DNA of 64,000 nucleotides from contig CAVZAT010000002.1 of the NCBI GenBank assembly GCA_963773335.1, forward strand, positions 620,001 through 684,000, written 5' to 3'. The notes below the pieces were generated by a model. That model did not search any database, had not been told where the DNA came from, and saw nothing but the letters and a program-made list of their open reading frames with translations. Shown here one piece after another: positions 1 to 9,208 of the stretch. The DNA comes from UBA4742 sp963773335. GTDB taxonomy: Bacteria > Actinomycetota > Acidimicrobiia > Acidimicrobiales > Acidimicrobilacustridaceae. The translations under genes were made by a program, and so were the position numbers. Positions within the stretch are counted from its first letter, which is position 1. Each line of letters starts with the position of its first letter.

Positions 1-1021
1 CGGCGACGACATCCCCAACCCCGCCTTCGCCCTCGACAACCGGGGCAAGCGCAGCGTGGTGCTGGACCTTCGCGACCCGCTTGGGCGCGAGCAGTTCGAG
101 CAACTGCTGGCCACCGCCGACGTGTTCATCAGCAACCTGCGGCCCGATGCGCTCGACAAGCTCGACCTCGAGCCCTCCGCCACCGTGGCCCGCCATCCTC
201 GGCTGGTGTACTGCAGCGTCAGCGGGTACGGCCTCGAGGGCGAGGATCGCAACCGCCCGACCTATGACATCGGCGCCTTCTGGGCTCGTTCGGGGCTGTC
301 CATGCAGATGGCGGACGGCGAGGGCAACCCGCTCAACGCCCGTGGTGGGATCGGCGACCACATCACCGGCCTGGCCGCGCTGGCCGGCGTGCTGGCCGCG
401 GTGGTCGAGCAACGCCAGACCGGCGTGGGTCGGGTGGTGGAGGTGTCGCTGCTGCGGACCGGCACCTACGTGCTGGGATGGGACCTGGGCATCCAGATGG
501 CGCTGGGCAAGGTGGCCCGCGCCGAGCAGCGCGACCGCAACCAGGCGCCGCTGATGAACCCCTACCGGTGCGCGGACGGTCGTTGGTTCTTCCTCACCGG
601 GCTGGAAGCGGCCCGCCACCTGCCGGCGGTGTGCCGGGCGCTGGGCCGGCCCGACCTGCTGGAAGATGCTCGCTTCGCCGACGCCGGCGCCATCCGCAGG
701 AACCGCACCGAGGTCATCGCCATCCTCGACGAGCTGTTCGCCCAGCGGCCCTTCGACGAGTGGGCCGAGCGCTTCGACCGCGAGGGTGTGTGGTGGGCCC
801 CGGCGCAGTCGCCGGTCGAGGTGGTGGCCGACCCCCAGCTCATCGCCAACCACGGGTTCGTGGAGCTGGCGGGAGAGGCGGCGGGCGGGGACCTGCAGCG
901 CTCGGTGGCCGGCCCGGTCACCTTCTCCGGGGTGTCGCCGCCGGCGCGGACGTCGGTCCCTGCACTGGGCGAGCACACCGACGAGGTGCTGACCAGCCTG
1001 ACCGAGGAACACCGGCGTTGA
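1..1021 (+). CDS. CaiB/BaiF family III CoA-transferase, 5' truncated
   Basis: Moves CoA from one acyl-CoA to another acid in the cytosol. The reading frame is open from the first complete codon (base 2), so the N-terminus lies outside the window; about 340 residues are present. The visible start, ending in 'NRGKRSVVLDLRDP', is the family's conserved nucleotide-binding region near residue 60, and 'LVYCSVSGYG' and 'NPYRCADGRWFFL' are family landmarks. The stop overlaps the ATG of the next ligase (TGATG at 1019-1023), which indicates translational coupling. Ligase plus CoA-transferase suggests two routes for loading CoA onto the same acid. Substrate unknown. It reads cleanly, without frame damage. 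Confidence 0.9.
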   Translation, partial: GDDIPNPAFALDNRGKRSVVLDLRDPLGREQFEQLLATADVFISNLRPDALDKLDLEPSATVARHPRLVYCSVSGYGLEGEDRNRPTYDIGAFWARSGLSMQMADGEGNPLNARGGIGDHITGLAALAGVLAAVVEQRQTGVGRVVEVSLLRTGTYVLGWDLGIQMALGKVARAEQRDRNQAPLMNPYRCADGRWFFLTGLEAARHLPAVCRALGRPDLLEDARFADAGAIRRNRTEVIAILDELFAQRPFDEWAERFDREGVWWAPAQSPVEVVADPQLIANHGFVELAGEAAGGDLQRSVAGPVTFSGVSPPARTSVPALGEHTDEVLTSLTEEHRR

Positions 1022-2556
1022 TGCACCGGGGGCTCGAAGCGACTGCGGCCCGGTTCGGAGATCGCCCGGCGCTGCTCGACGGCGACGACGGCTGGACCTG
1101 GGCCGAGCTCGACGCCCGAGCCGACGCCTTCGCCCACCGACTGGCCGCCCGCGGCGTCGCCCCCCGGGATCGTGTGGCCGTCATGACCTCCAACCGGCCC
1201 GAGTTCGTGGTCGCGGTGTTCGCCATCTCGAAGCTGGGGGCCGCCGCGGTGCTGCTCAGTCCGGCTTGGAAGGCCTTGGAGGTCGACCACGCCGTCGATC
1301 TCACCGCTCCGGTCCAGGCCGTGGCCGACGGACCGGGCGTGGCGTTGCTGGCGTCGCGGCTGGGCTCCGGCAACGTCATCGATCTCGATGACCCGCAGGC
1401 CGCGGCGGAATCGGCTTCGGGGCCGGGGGCGGGGTCCGCCGACCTGGGCGATGTCGACGAGACCGACGAAGCCGTGCTCGTGTTCAGCTCGGGCACGACC
1501 GGGCTGCCCAAGGCCGTGCGCCACACCCACCGCTCGATGGGCCACGCCACCGAGCACTGGTGCCAGGCCCTGGGGTTGGGGGGCGACGACCGGTTCCAGG
1601 TGGCCACCCCGCCCTCGCACATCCTGGGTCTGCTGAACCTGCTGGCCGCCGCTTCGGCGGGGGCCACCGTGCGACTGCACCGGCGTTTCGACCTCGACCA
1701 GGTGCTGGCCCGGATCGAATCCGACCGCATGACGCTGGAGATGGCGGTGGCACCGATCGCTCTGGCGCTGGCCAACCACCCCCACCTGGAGGACAGCGAC
1801 CTCTCGTCGCTGCGCTACATCATGTGGGGCGCCACCCCGGTGAGCGAGCACGTGGCCGACGTGGTCACCAGGCGCACGGGCGTGCGCTGGCTGCCCGCCT
1901 ACGGCGCCAGCGAGGTGCCGGTGATCGCGGCCAACCCGGTCGATCGCCCGGACCAGTGGCGGCTCGACTCGGCCGGACTGGCGCCCGAGGGCGTCGAGCT
2001 GCGGGTGGTCGACCTGGCGGGCGGCGAGGTGCTTGCTCCTGGCGGGATCGGCGAGATCCAGGTGCGGAGCCAGTCGGTGATGGCCGGCTACCTGCCCGAC
2101 GAGGCCAACGCCGAGGCCTTCGTCGACGGCTGGTACCGCACCGGCGACGTGGGATGGGTCGAGCCCGAGGGCTGGGTGCACCTGACCGACCGGGCCAAGG
2201 AGATGATCAAGGTGAACGGGTTCCAGGTGGCGCCGGCCGAGATCGAGGCCGTGCTGCACGGCCACGCCGCGGTGCTGGACTGCGCGGTGTTCGCCATCCC
2301 CGACGAGCGGGCCGGGGAGGTGCCGGTGGCCGCTGTGCGGCTCGATCCCGACGTGGTCGTCACCCCGGCTGAGCTCCAGCAACTGGTGGCGGAGTCGCTG
2401 GCCACCTACAAGCAGCTGCGGCGGGTGGTGGTGGTGGACGACATCCCCCGACTCCCGTCGGGCAAGGTGCTGCGTCGCACCCTGCGCGACGAGTGGACCC
2501 CCACCCTGGTGGCGGCCGGGGTGGGCGGCCGACGATCGGGTGAGAGGGTCGACTGA
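1021..2556 (+). CDS. AMP-forming acyl-CoA synthetase
   Basis: Activates a carboxylic acid to its CoA thioester with ATP (ANL superfamily). 511 residues, a normal length. The P-loop 'SSGTTGLPKAVRHTH' is at about residues 152-166, the hinge region 'YRTGDVGW' at about 371-378 with 'DRAKEMIKVNGFQV' following, and the C-terminal 'PSGKVLRR' holds the catalytic Lys near 481. The ATG at 1021 overlaps the upstream stop, and the end overlaps the ATG of the following ACAD by one base, so the three genes form one translational unit. Followed by two ACADs and a hydratase, it most likely feeds a dedicated beta-oxidation module. Chain type cannot be read from the sequence. Confidence 0.93.
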   Translation: MHRGLEATAARFGDRPALLDGDDGWTWAELDARADAFAHRLAARGVAPRDRVAVMTSNRPEFVVAVFAISKLGAAAVLLSPAWKALEVDHAVDLTAPVQAVADGPGVALLASRLGSGNVIDLDDPQAAAESASGPGAGSADLGDVDETDEAVLVFSSGTTGLPKAVRHTHRSMGHATEHWCQALGLGGDDRFQVATPPSHILGLLNLLAAASAGATVRLHRRFDLDQVLARIESDRMTLEMAVAPIALALANHPHLEDSDLSSLRYIMWGATPVSEHVADVVTRRTGVRWLPAYGASEVPVIAANPVDRPDQWRLDSAGLAPEGVELRVVDLAGGEVLAPGGIGEIQVRSQSVMAGYLPDEANAEAFVDGWYRTGDVGWVEPEGWVHLTDRAKEMIKVNGFQVAPAEIEAVLHGHAAVLDCAVFAIPDERAGEVPVAAVRLDPDVVVTPAELQQLVAESLATYKQLRRVVVVDDIPRLPSGKVLRRTLRDEWTPTLVAAGVGGRRSGERVD

Positions 2557-3607
2557 TGGATGTCCGCCTCTCGCCCGAGCAGCAGGCGCTGCGCGACTCG
2601 GTCGCCCAGGTGGCCGACCGGCTCGGCCCCAAGGCCGTCGGCCAGCTCGACGACCACGACCGGGCCGCCAAGCTCGACGCGGCGGTGACGGCCTCAGGCT
2701 GGCGCGAGCTGCGCACCGCCGAGTCCGGCGGGTCCCCGCTGGCCTCGGGTGTGGAGGCGGCCATCGTGGCCGAGGAGCTCGGGCGCGGGCTGCTCGACGT
2801 GTCGTTCCTGGGGCCGACGCTGGCGGCCGAGCTGCGCCGCCTGGCCGGTGCCCCGCCGGCCCAGGTCCCCGAGACCATCGCCGTGGACGGCCACCTGGCC
2901 GCGCTGGCCACCTCGCGTACGGCCGAGCTTCCGGCCGGTGTGGTGATCGTCGACGCCGGCGGGGCCGATGCCGCCTTGATGTTGCTGGACGGTCCGGCGG
3001 GCTCGTCACTGGCGTCGCTGTCACTCGAAGCGGCCTCGGTGACCGAGCCCACCGACCTCACCCGGCCCTCCGTGGTGGCCGGTCCGTCGATCCGCCTGGT
3101 GGAGGTGGCCGACCAGACCCGCCCGCTCCGCGACGACGACCTCGGTGCCTGGACGGCCCTGGGCCTGGCGTTGACCTGCGCCGACCTGGTGGGAACCATG
3201 CGCGGCGCGGTCGACCTGGCCTGTGAGTACGCGTCCGTCGCGGCGCCAGTACGGCGCGGCCATCGGTTCCTTTCAGGCCGTCCAGCATCTGCTGGCCGAC
3301 GCCTTCGTGGCCATGGAGGGCTCGCGCAGCGTGGCCCTGCACGCGGCCTGGGCCGTCGATGCCCTCCCGCCCGCCGAGGCGCTGGCCGCCGGGGCGGTGG
3401 CCAAGGCCTATTGCGCCCGAGCGGCGCGAGGGGTGTGCGAGACGGCCATCCAGGTGCACGGCGGCATCGGCAACACCTGGGAGTGCCTGGCCCACGTGCA
3501 CCTCGCGTCGGGCGATGCTGTCGAGCGACCTGTTCGGCGGCGCGGGTGCGAACCTGGCCCGCGTGCTCGACCATCACGGGATCGGAGCTGGCGATGGACT
3601 TCGGTGA
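2556..3607 (+). CDS. Acyl-CoA dehydrogenase, short (beta-type) subunit; frame disrupted
   Basis: FAD-dependent alpha,beta-desaturation of an acyl-CoA. Begins MDVRLSPEQQALRDSV and ends with an ACAD C-terminal half containing 'YGAAIGSFQAVQHLLADAF' and 'VHGGIGNTWE'. The frame changes twice. Near 3240, removing one base from 'gtcgcggcgcc' gives the expected RRQYGAAIG. Near 3503, removing one base from 'cacctcgcgtcgg' gives HLRRAML. The final frame stops at 3607, 14 bp into the next ACAD. The short form with 'HGGIG' next to a long form with 'GGTSQIQRN' is the arrangement of alpha2beta2 ACADs known from actinobacterial steroid degradation. The two +1 insertions are probably assembly errors; if real, the gene is dead. 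Confidence 0.85.
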
Positions 3608-4723
3608 CGCGCCCGACGAGGCCGAGTTCCGCCTCCGCCTGCGGGACTGGCTCCAGACCAACAACCCGGGGTTGCCCACCTCTTCGACCGACGACCAGTA
3701 CTGGGCGGGCATGGCCCCGTGGCATCAGTCCCTGCACGATGCCGGCTTCTTCGGCATGTCCTGGCCGAAGGCGATCGGGGGCCAGGATCTGCCCAGCGTC
3801 TACGACGTGATCCTCGACGAGGAGCTGGCGGCCGCGGGCGCCCCGCCCCGGCCCAGCCTGGGCTACCTGGTGGAAGGGATCCTGGCCCACGCCAACGCCG
3901 AGGTCCAGGCACGCTTCCTGCCCGGCATCGTGAACGGACGCGAGCGCTGGTGCCAGGGCTTCAGCGAGCCCGACGCCGGCTCCGACCTGGCCTCGCTGCG
4001 CACCCGCGCCGACCGCGACGGCGACGAGTTCGTGATCTCCGGTCACAAGGTGTGGACCAGCTACTCCGACGACGCCGACTGGTGCCTCGTGCTGGCCCGC
4101 ACCGACCACGACGTGCCCAAGCACAAGGGCATCTCGGCCTTCGCCGTGCCCATGCACCAGCCGGGGATCGAGCAGCGACCGCTACGGATGATCAACGGGA
4201 TCACCAAGGAGTTCGGCGAGGTGATCTTCGACGGCGCCCGGGTCCCGGCCGCCGACATGATCGGCGAGCCCCGGTCGGGGTTGGGCCCTGGCCATGACGG
4301 TGGTCAGCCACGAGCGCGAGCCGGGCGAGCTCGGCTTCGCCGGTCGCTACACCAAGCTGGTCTCCCAGCTCGTCACGAAGGTGCGCGCCGAGCCGTCGGC
4401 CTACAGCCGCCGAGCAGGTGCGCGAGCTGGGCTGGGCCATGGTGGAGGCGGAGATGTTGCGATTGCACGTGTGCCGGCGCCTGTCGGACAGACTCGACGG
4501 CATCTCCCACGGACCGGAGGGATCAGTGGACAAGTTGCTCATGACCCAGGCCGAGCAGGCAGTGGGCCACGCCGCGGTGGCCATCGGCGGCGCCGGCCAC
4601 GGCGGCGCCGACGACACCTGGTTGAAGGTGTACCTCTACAGCCGGGCGCAGAGCGTCATGGGCGGCACCTCGCAGATCCAGCGCAACCTGGTGGCCCAGC
4701 GGATCCTGGGGCTTCCGACATGA
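3594..4723 (+). CDS. Acyl-CoA dehydrogenase, long subunit; frame disrupted
   Basis: Second ACAD of the pair. Starts at the ATG at 3594, inside the end of the previous gene. Landmarks are 'WCQGFSEPDAGSDLASL' (FAD/substrate-binding signature), 'HKVWTSYSDDADWC' and the C-terminal 'VMGGTSQIQRNLVAQRI'. Intact length would be about 376 residues. Two +1 frame changes are seen: near 4281 ('ggggttggg'; one T removed gives SGWALAMTVVSHE) and near 4410 ('agccgccgagcag'; one C removed gives SREQVRELGWAM). The stop TGA at 4721-4723 overlaps the ATG of the hydratase. Probably the catalytic partner in a heteromeric desaturase with the gene at 2556. The indels look like sequencing errors because the protein is otherwise perfectly conserved. 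Confidence 0.86.
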
Positions 4724-5502
4724 GCACCTATGACCTGCCGGCCGAGCTGGTGGTGGAGACCGACGGCCCCATCCGTCTGGTCCGCATGAACCGGCCCCAC
4801 GACCTCAACGCCACCAACCACGTGCTCCACGAGGCGCTGTCGCGGCTCTGGCCGCAGGTGGACGCCGACCTCGACGCCCGGGCCGTCGTCCTCACGGGCA
4901 ACGGGCGGGCGTTCTCGGCGGGCGGCGACTTCGAGTACATCGCCGAGCTCAGCCAGGACCAGGCGCTGCGCCACGAGTCGCTCACCCACGGTCGCCAGAT
5001 CGTGCTGGGCATGACCCGGTGCCGGGTGCCGGTGATCGCGGCCGTCAACGGTCCGGCGGTGGGACTCGGCTGCAGCCTGGTGGCGCTGTCCGACATCGTC
5101 TTCATGGCGCAGAGCGCCCATCTGGCCGATCCGCACGTGATGGTCGGGCTGGTGGCCGCCGATGGCGGTCCGGTGACCTGGCCGCTGCTCACGAGCCTGC
5201 AACTGGCCAAGGAGTACGCGCTCACCGGTGACCGCATCCCCGCCACCCGGGCCGCCGAGATCGGCCTGGTGAACCACGTCTGCCCCGACGACGAGGTGCT
5301 CGACCAGGCACTGGCCTGCGCTCGGCGCATCGCCAAGCTCCCCCGCCAAGCGGTGGAGGACACCAAGAGGATCCTCAACCTCCACCTTGAGCGGGCCGTG
5401 GCGGCCACACTCGACTTCGCCCTCACCGCCGAGGACCGCTCGTTCACCTCGCCCGAGCTGGCCGCCAACCTGGAACGCCTCCGCGCCCCGCGCGACAGCT
5501 GA
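4720..5502 (+). CDS. Enoyl-CoA hydratase/isomerase family protein
   Basis: Crotonase fold, 260 residues, expected to hydrate or isomerise the enoyl-CoA made by the preceding ACAD pair. Oxyanion-hole segments are visible: 'GRAFSAGGDFEY' (about residues 62-73) and 'VNGPAVGLGCSLVALSDI' (about 107-124). At the usual catalytic Glu segment the sequence reads 'HVMVGLVAADGGPVTWPLL', typical of divergent crotonases. ATG at 4720 overlaps the upstream stop (ATGA). Last gene of the plus-strand module that begins before the window. No frame damage. Reaction type (hydratase, isomerase or hydrolase) is undetermined. Confidence 0.9.
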   Translation: MSTYDLPAELVVETDGPIRLVRMNRPHDLNATNHVLHEALSRLWPQVDADLDARAVVLTGNGRAFSAGGDFEYIAELSQDQALRHESLTHGRQIVLGMTRCRVPVIAAVNGPAVGLGCSLVALSDIVFMAQSAHLADPHVMVGLVAADGGPVTWPLLTSLQLAKEYALTGDRIPATRAAEIGLVNHVCPDDEVLDQALACARRIAKLPRQAVEDTKRILNLHLERAVAATLDFALTAEDRSFTSPELAANLERLRAPRDS

Positions 5503-5514
5503 GCGAGAAGGCGA

Positions 5515-6297
5515 TCAGGGCCCCTGGTAGAGGGCTCCGCCGTAGGACTCGGCCGAGGTCAGGGGGCTATGGAAGCGCGCCGCGCCCGCCACGGCCTCCT
5601 GGGCCTGGCAGCCCAGCCGGTGCGGCCCTTCATCACCGGACACCGCCGGCCAGGACTAGACGTCCGGGCTGGCCGGGAGTGCGGCCGGGTGGGCCGGCGC
5701 CACGGCATACACGCAGACGTTTCCGGCCCAGACGGCGATGCCCATCTCACCCGCGGGCGGGTGGTCGTAGTGCGGAGGCGACGGGTCGACCACCACCTCG
5801 ACCCGGGCCCCGGGCAGGGACCGGGCCAGTTCGGCCTGAAGCGCCGGGGCCGAGACCCTGCCGCCGCCAGCCGAGCTGACCAGCCACTTGACCTGACGGG
5901 CCAGGAGGTGGGCCGTGGGGGTCGGCGCGATCGGTCCCGAGTCCGGGCAGGCGATGTGGCTGGTCGTGCCATCCCAGTCGGCCATGGACGACGTGGGGCC
6001 GATCGACCAGTGGATCCGGTAGCAGCGCGTCGCGATCATTGGCTGAGTGCCCTGGAACTCGTCGCCCTGGACCTGAGCGCGCAGGCGGAGGTCGACCGTG
6101 AGCTGGAACGGGTAGAGGTCGCCGCCGGGCCCGAGGCTCGGATCGACCCGGAGGAGCTCGCCGTAGGCGCCCATGATCCCGGCCATGACCCACGGGGTGT
6201 GGAATCCTCCCGCGCTGGTCGACCGGACGGCCTGGTGCACGCTCGCATCGTCGATCTGGGCGGCCTGCGACGCCAGCGAGCCACCGCCCGACGCGGC
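5515..6297 (-). pseudogene. Putative exported protein with in-frame stops
   Basis: On the minus strand one frame reads as a coherent protein from about 6297 down to the TGA at 5515-5517, interrupted by a single TAG at 5656-5658. The longest intact piece starts at a GTG (6240) and gives 194 residues. The text after the amber codon, ending 'TSAESYGGALYQGP', looks coding too. Upstream, an adjacent frame contains a hydrophobic run 'VTAVALMAC' resembling a lipoprotein signal, but two TGA codons separate it from the body in the same frame. I recognise no family. Features include 'GGFHTPWVMAGIMGAYGELL' and several Cys. It is either a decayed gene or one damaged by assembly errors like its neighbours. 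Confidence 0.45.
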
Positions 6298-6536
6298 TGC
6301 AAGCCATCAGTGCGACCGCCGTCACCGCGTGCCCACCAGCGCCTGGAGTCGGCGAACCGGACGTCGTGCGAAGGTGTCCACCAATCCAGCCTCTCGAACG
6401 CGCCGGCTGCCGTCCATGGGGGATATCCCTCATACCGTCCCGAGCCTCATCCCGGTGATCGGGTTCACCGGCCTGTCAGTGGAGGCCGGCGTGCGATTCT
6501 TGGGGCCCCGATGCCCGCCAGGGCATCGGATGTCGG

Positions 6537-7509
6537 TCAGAGCGCCAGCAGGGGCGGGAGCCGACGGCTGGCGATCAGGTCGTCCCCCAGAGCCCGGGTC
6601 AGGGTGGTCGAGGAGCCGAACAAGCCGTCGAGCACCCGCACCCGGCGGAAGTAGCGCGGCGAAGTCGTGCTCGGTGGTGAAGCCGATGCCGGCCAGGACC
6701 TGCTGGCAGTGGCGAGCCGCGGTGCGCGCCTCGCGGCCGGCCATGGCCTTGGCCATGGCCGCGGTGGCGGGAGAGTCGTCCAGCCACGCCGCATCGATCA
6801 GGGCCTCGGCCGTCTCGATTGCCACCAGGGTCTCGGCCAGCCGGTGGCGCACTGCCTGGAACGAGCTGACGGGCACGCCGAACTGGATGCGCTCGAGCGC
6901 ATGGGTGCGAGCCAGCTCCAGCATCTGGCGGGCCGCCCCCACCAACTCGTGGGCCAGGGCCACCCGCACCCGAGCCACGGCCGCGGTCCAGTGGGCCGCG
7001 GCCACCACGGCCAGGTCGGTGATGTCGATGTCCCGGCCGTGCACCTCGACCAACCCGAGCGTCGGATCGATGCCCTCGACCGGTCGCATCTCGAGCGCGC
7101 CAGCCGGCACCGTCACCGCGGTGACCCCGTCGTCGGCCGCCTCCGATGACGTCATGACCAGCACGTGGTCCGAATCGGCCATCCCGGCCGTGCCGAGCCC
7201 GTGCACCTCCAGGCCCGACCCGTGGCGTCGTCCCGGCGGGTCCCCGGTGCCGATGGCGGGCAGCACCGGGCGGCCGGTCGGGGCCGCGTCGGACCCCAGG
7301 GCCAGTCCCAGCAGGACGTCGATAGCCGACGAGGAGGCGTTGGCCGCGCCCTGGAGCTCGAAGAGCACCGAGACGGCGGCCCGGGGATCGTCGACGAGTG
7401 CTTCGCGCCAGCCCAGCTCGTCGAGGGCGACGTCCAGCGCCGTGCCCCGGTGGTGCTCGGTGGCATGTCGGAGGCTTCGCTCGAACAGCTCCCGGTCGGA
7501 ACGGTCCAT
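6537..7509 (-). CDS. Acyl-CoA dehydrogenase, short subunit; frame disrupted
   Basis: ACAD of about 324 residues starting at the ATG at 7509, which overlaps the stop of the upstream ACAD. Signatures are 'IQFGVPVSSFQAVRHRLAE' and 'QQVLAGIGFTTEHDF'; the second replaces the usual HGGIG-type motif. Near 6660 the frame shifts by +1. Removing one C from 'ttcgccgcgc' gives DFARYFRRVRVLDGLFGSS and a natural end ASRRLPPLLAL at 6537. Pairs with the long ACAD at 8642, mirroring the 2556/3594 pair, so a second heteromeric desaturase is likely. If the insertion is real, the last 40 or so residues are lost. Confidence 0.83.
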
Positions 7510-8642
7510 CAGCGATCGCGGCCCAGGTCGAGTAGGCGGCGGGCGATGATGTTGCGCTGGATCTCGGCGCTGCCCCCGTAGATGGTGGCGGCTCGCGAGT
7601 AGAGGAACTCGGTGCGCCACCGCTCGCTGGCCGGGTCGTCGCCGATGGTGATCTCGGTGGCCAGCCCGTCGGCCGCCAGGTCGAACACCGCCTGCTCGGC
7701 CGCGGCCACCAGCACCTTGTCGATCGAGGTCTCGGGACCCAGGTGCTCTCCTGCGGCCAGCCGGTGCTGGGTGGCTCGCGAGCGGGCCCGGAAGGCGTAG
7801 AGGAGCTGGGTCACCTCGCCCAGTCGGACCGGATCGAGATCGCCCGGGGCGGCGGCGTCGAGAAGCTGCTGGAGGCGGCGGTGGAGGTAGGCCGCCCGAT
7901 GCCACAGCGCCGTGCTGCGCTCGAAGGGCAGCAGGTCCATGGCCACCGACCAGCCCTGGCCCTCGGTCGCCCAGCGTCCGCTCGAACGGGACGACCACCT
8001 CGTCGAAGAAGACCTCGCAGAACTCCAGGGCGCCGTGCATGGTCTCGATGGGGCGCACCGTGATCCCCGGGGTGTCCATGTCGACGAACAGCGCGGTGAT
8101 GCCCCGGTGGGCCGAGTCGGGCGTGCCGGTGCGGGTGAGCAGCACGCAGCGCTGGGCGTACTGGGCCAGGCTGGTCCACACCTTCTGCCCGGTGACCGAC
8201 CAGCCCTGATGGGTGCGGGTGGCCCGACACGACAGGGCGGCCAGGTTGCTGCCGGTGCCAGGTTCGGAGAAACCCTGGCACCAGGTCTCCTCCCCCCGCA
8301 GCAGCCGGGGGACCATGGTCGGCGGCCAGCTCCGGGCGTGGCGTAGTCGATCATGGTGGGGGCGAGCACCTCGGTCATGGAGTACAGGCCGGGCTCCACC
8401 AGGTCACGTGCGGTGAGCGCCTCGCCCAGGTAGGCCCGGAGCAGCGTCGAGCCAGGCAGGCCACCTACTCGCTCGGGCCAGCCCCGGCGCATCCAGCCGG
8501 CGTCGAAGGTCATCTGCTTGACCTTGGACAGCTGGGCCATCTGCAGGTCCAGCGTGCCGGTGCCGGCGTAGCCCGGTACCAGCTCGTCGTGACGGTCTTC
8601 CAGCCAGGCGTCGAGGTTCACCCGGAACTCGTCGAGGTCCAT
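7509..8642 (-). CDS. Acyl-CoA dehydrogenase, long subunit; frame disrupted
   Basis: Begins MDLDEFRVNLDAWLEDRH at the ATG at 8642 and ends with 'YGGSAEIQRNIIARRLLDL'; about 378 residues when repaired. Other signatures: 'WCQGFSEPGTGSNLAAL', 'GQKVWTSLAQYAQRC'. The middle third lies in a different frame. Two +1 insertions near 8334 and 8320 (repair gives ATPELAATMVPRLL) and one near 7966 ('gaccgag'; repair gives LGDEGQGWSVAMDLL) account exactly for this. ATG/TGA overlap with the next ACAD (6537-7509) shows co-translation and supports an alpha2beta2 enzyme. Upstream lies a SnoaL-like gene on the same strand. Confidence 0.85.
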   Translation of the reverse strand: MDLDEFRVNLDAWLEDRHDELVPGYAGTGTLDLQMAQLSKVKQMTFDAGWMRRGWPERVGGLPGSTLLRAYLGEALTARDLVEPGLYSMTEVLAPTMIDYATPGAGRRPWSPGCCGGRRPGARVSPNLAPAATWPPCRVGPPAPIRAGRSPGRRCGPAWPSTPSAACCSPAPARPTRPTGASPRCSSTWTPRGSRCAPSRPCTAPWSSARSSSTRWSSRSSGRWATEGQGWSVAMDLLPFERSTALWHRAAYLHRRLQQLLDAAAPGDLDPVRLGEVTQLLYAFRARSRATQHRLAAGEHLGPETSIDKVLVAAAEQAVFDLAADGLATEITIGDDPASERWRTEFLYSRAATIYGGSAEIQRNIIARRLLDLGRDR

Positions 8643-8674
8643 GGCGGCCAGGGGCGTGCCGGTCACGGGCGCGC

Positions 8675-9110
8675 TCAGGGCGCGCTCGGCTGGGGACGGG
8701 TGGGGTCGTGCGCCCGCCCCGAGTCCCGATCGCCGCTGCGGCGCAGGAAGGTCATCGACGCGCGTGTGCAGTCGCCAACCCTCGGGCGTGCGCCGGTAGC
8801 TGTCGGTGTAGTACCCGATGCGCATGTCGTGGGTGGTCTGCTCGACGAAGCACAGGGGCTGCTGGCCGGTGCCGGTGTCGCCGTCCAGCTCCAGCGCCGG
8901 CGGCCCGACCAGGAACAGGCCCTTGGGGGCGGCGGCCACCAGGGCCGGGAAGTCGGCCAGGGCGTAGGTGTCGCCGAAGGCCGAGTAGCTGCCGTTGGGG
9001 GTGAAGACCTCGATGACCGCGTCAATGTCGTCGCGGGTCATGCCGACCGCGTAGCGGGCCAGCACCTGCTCGATCTCGATGACGTCGTCGATGGGCGGTG
9101 GCTCCACCAT
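8675..9110 (-). CDS. SnoaL/NTF2-like protein; frame disrupted
   Basis: Small alpha+beta barrel protein, 'IDDVIEIEQVLARYAVGMTR' at the N-terminus and 'GYYTDSYRRTPEGWRLHTR' before the end; about 145 residues. Members of this fold act as isomerases, cyclases, dehydratases or non-catalytic partners. A +1 change near 8758 moves the frame to 'MTFLRRSGDRDSGRAHDP', the C-terminal tail typical of SnoaL-like proteins of actinobacterial catabolic clusters. Its end lies 33 bp before the ATG of the ACAD. The start at 9110 (ATG) faces the divergent ligase at 9209, so a two-way promoter lies in between. Confidence 0.75.
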
Positions 9111-9208
9111 TGCGACGATAATGGGCTTCTCCTCGGATGGCAACGTGGCTGGCGGCCACGCGCGGCAGCGTGCCATAGTCTGCCGGGACGCTCGGAACTG
9201 GAGGAGCC

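Noticed and set aside
5569..6654. A 361-residue plus-strand frame in the gap after the hydratase
   Set aside because: Translation is rich in Arg, Gly and His with no motif, and the minus strand reads as a protein.
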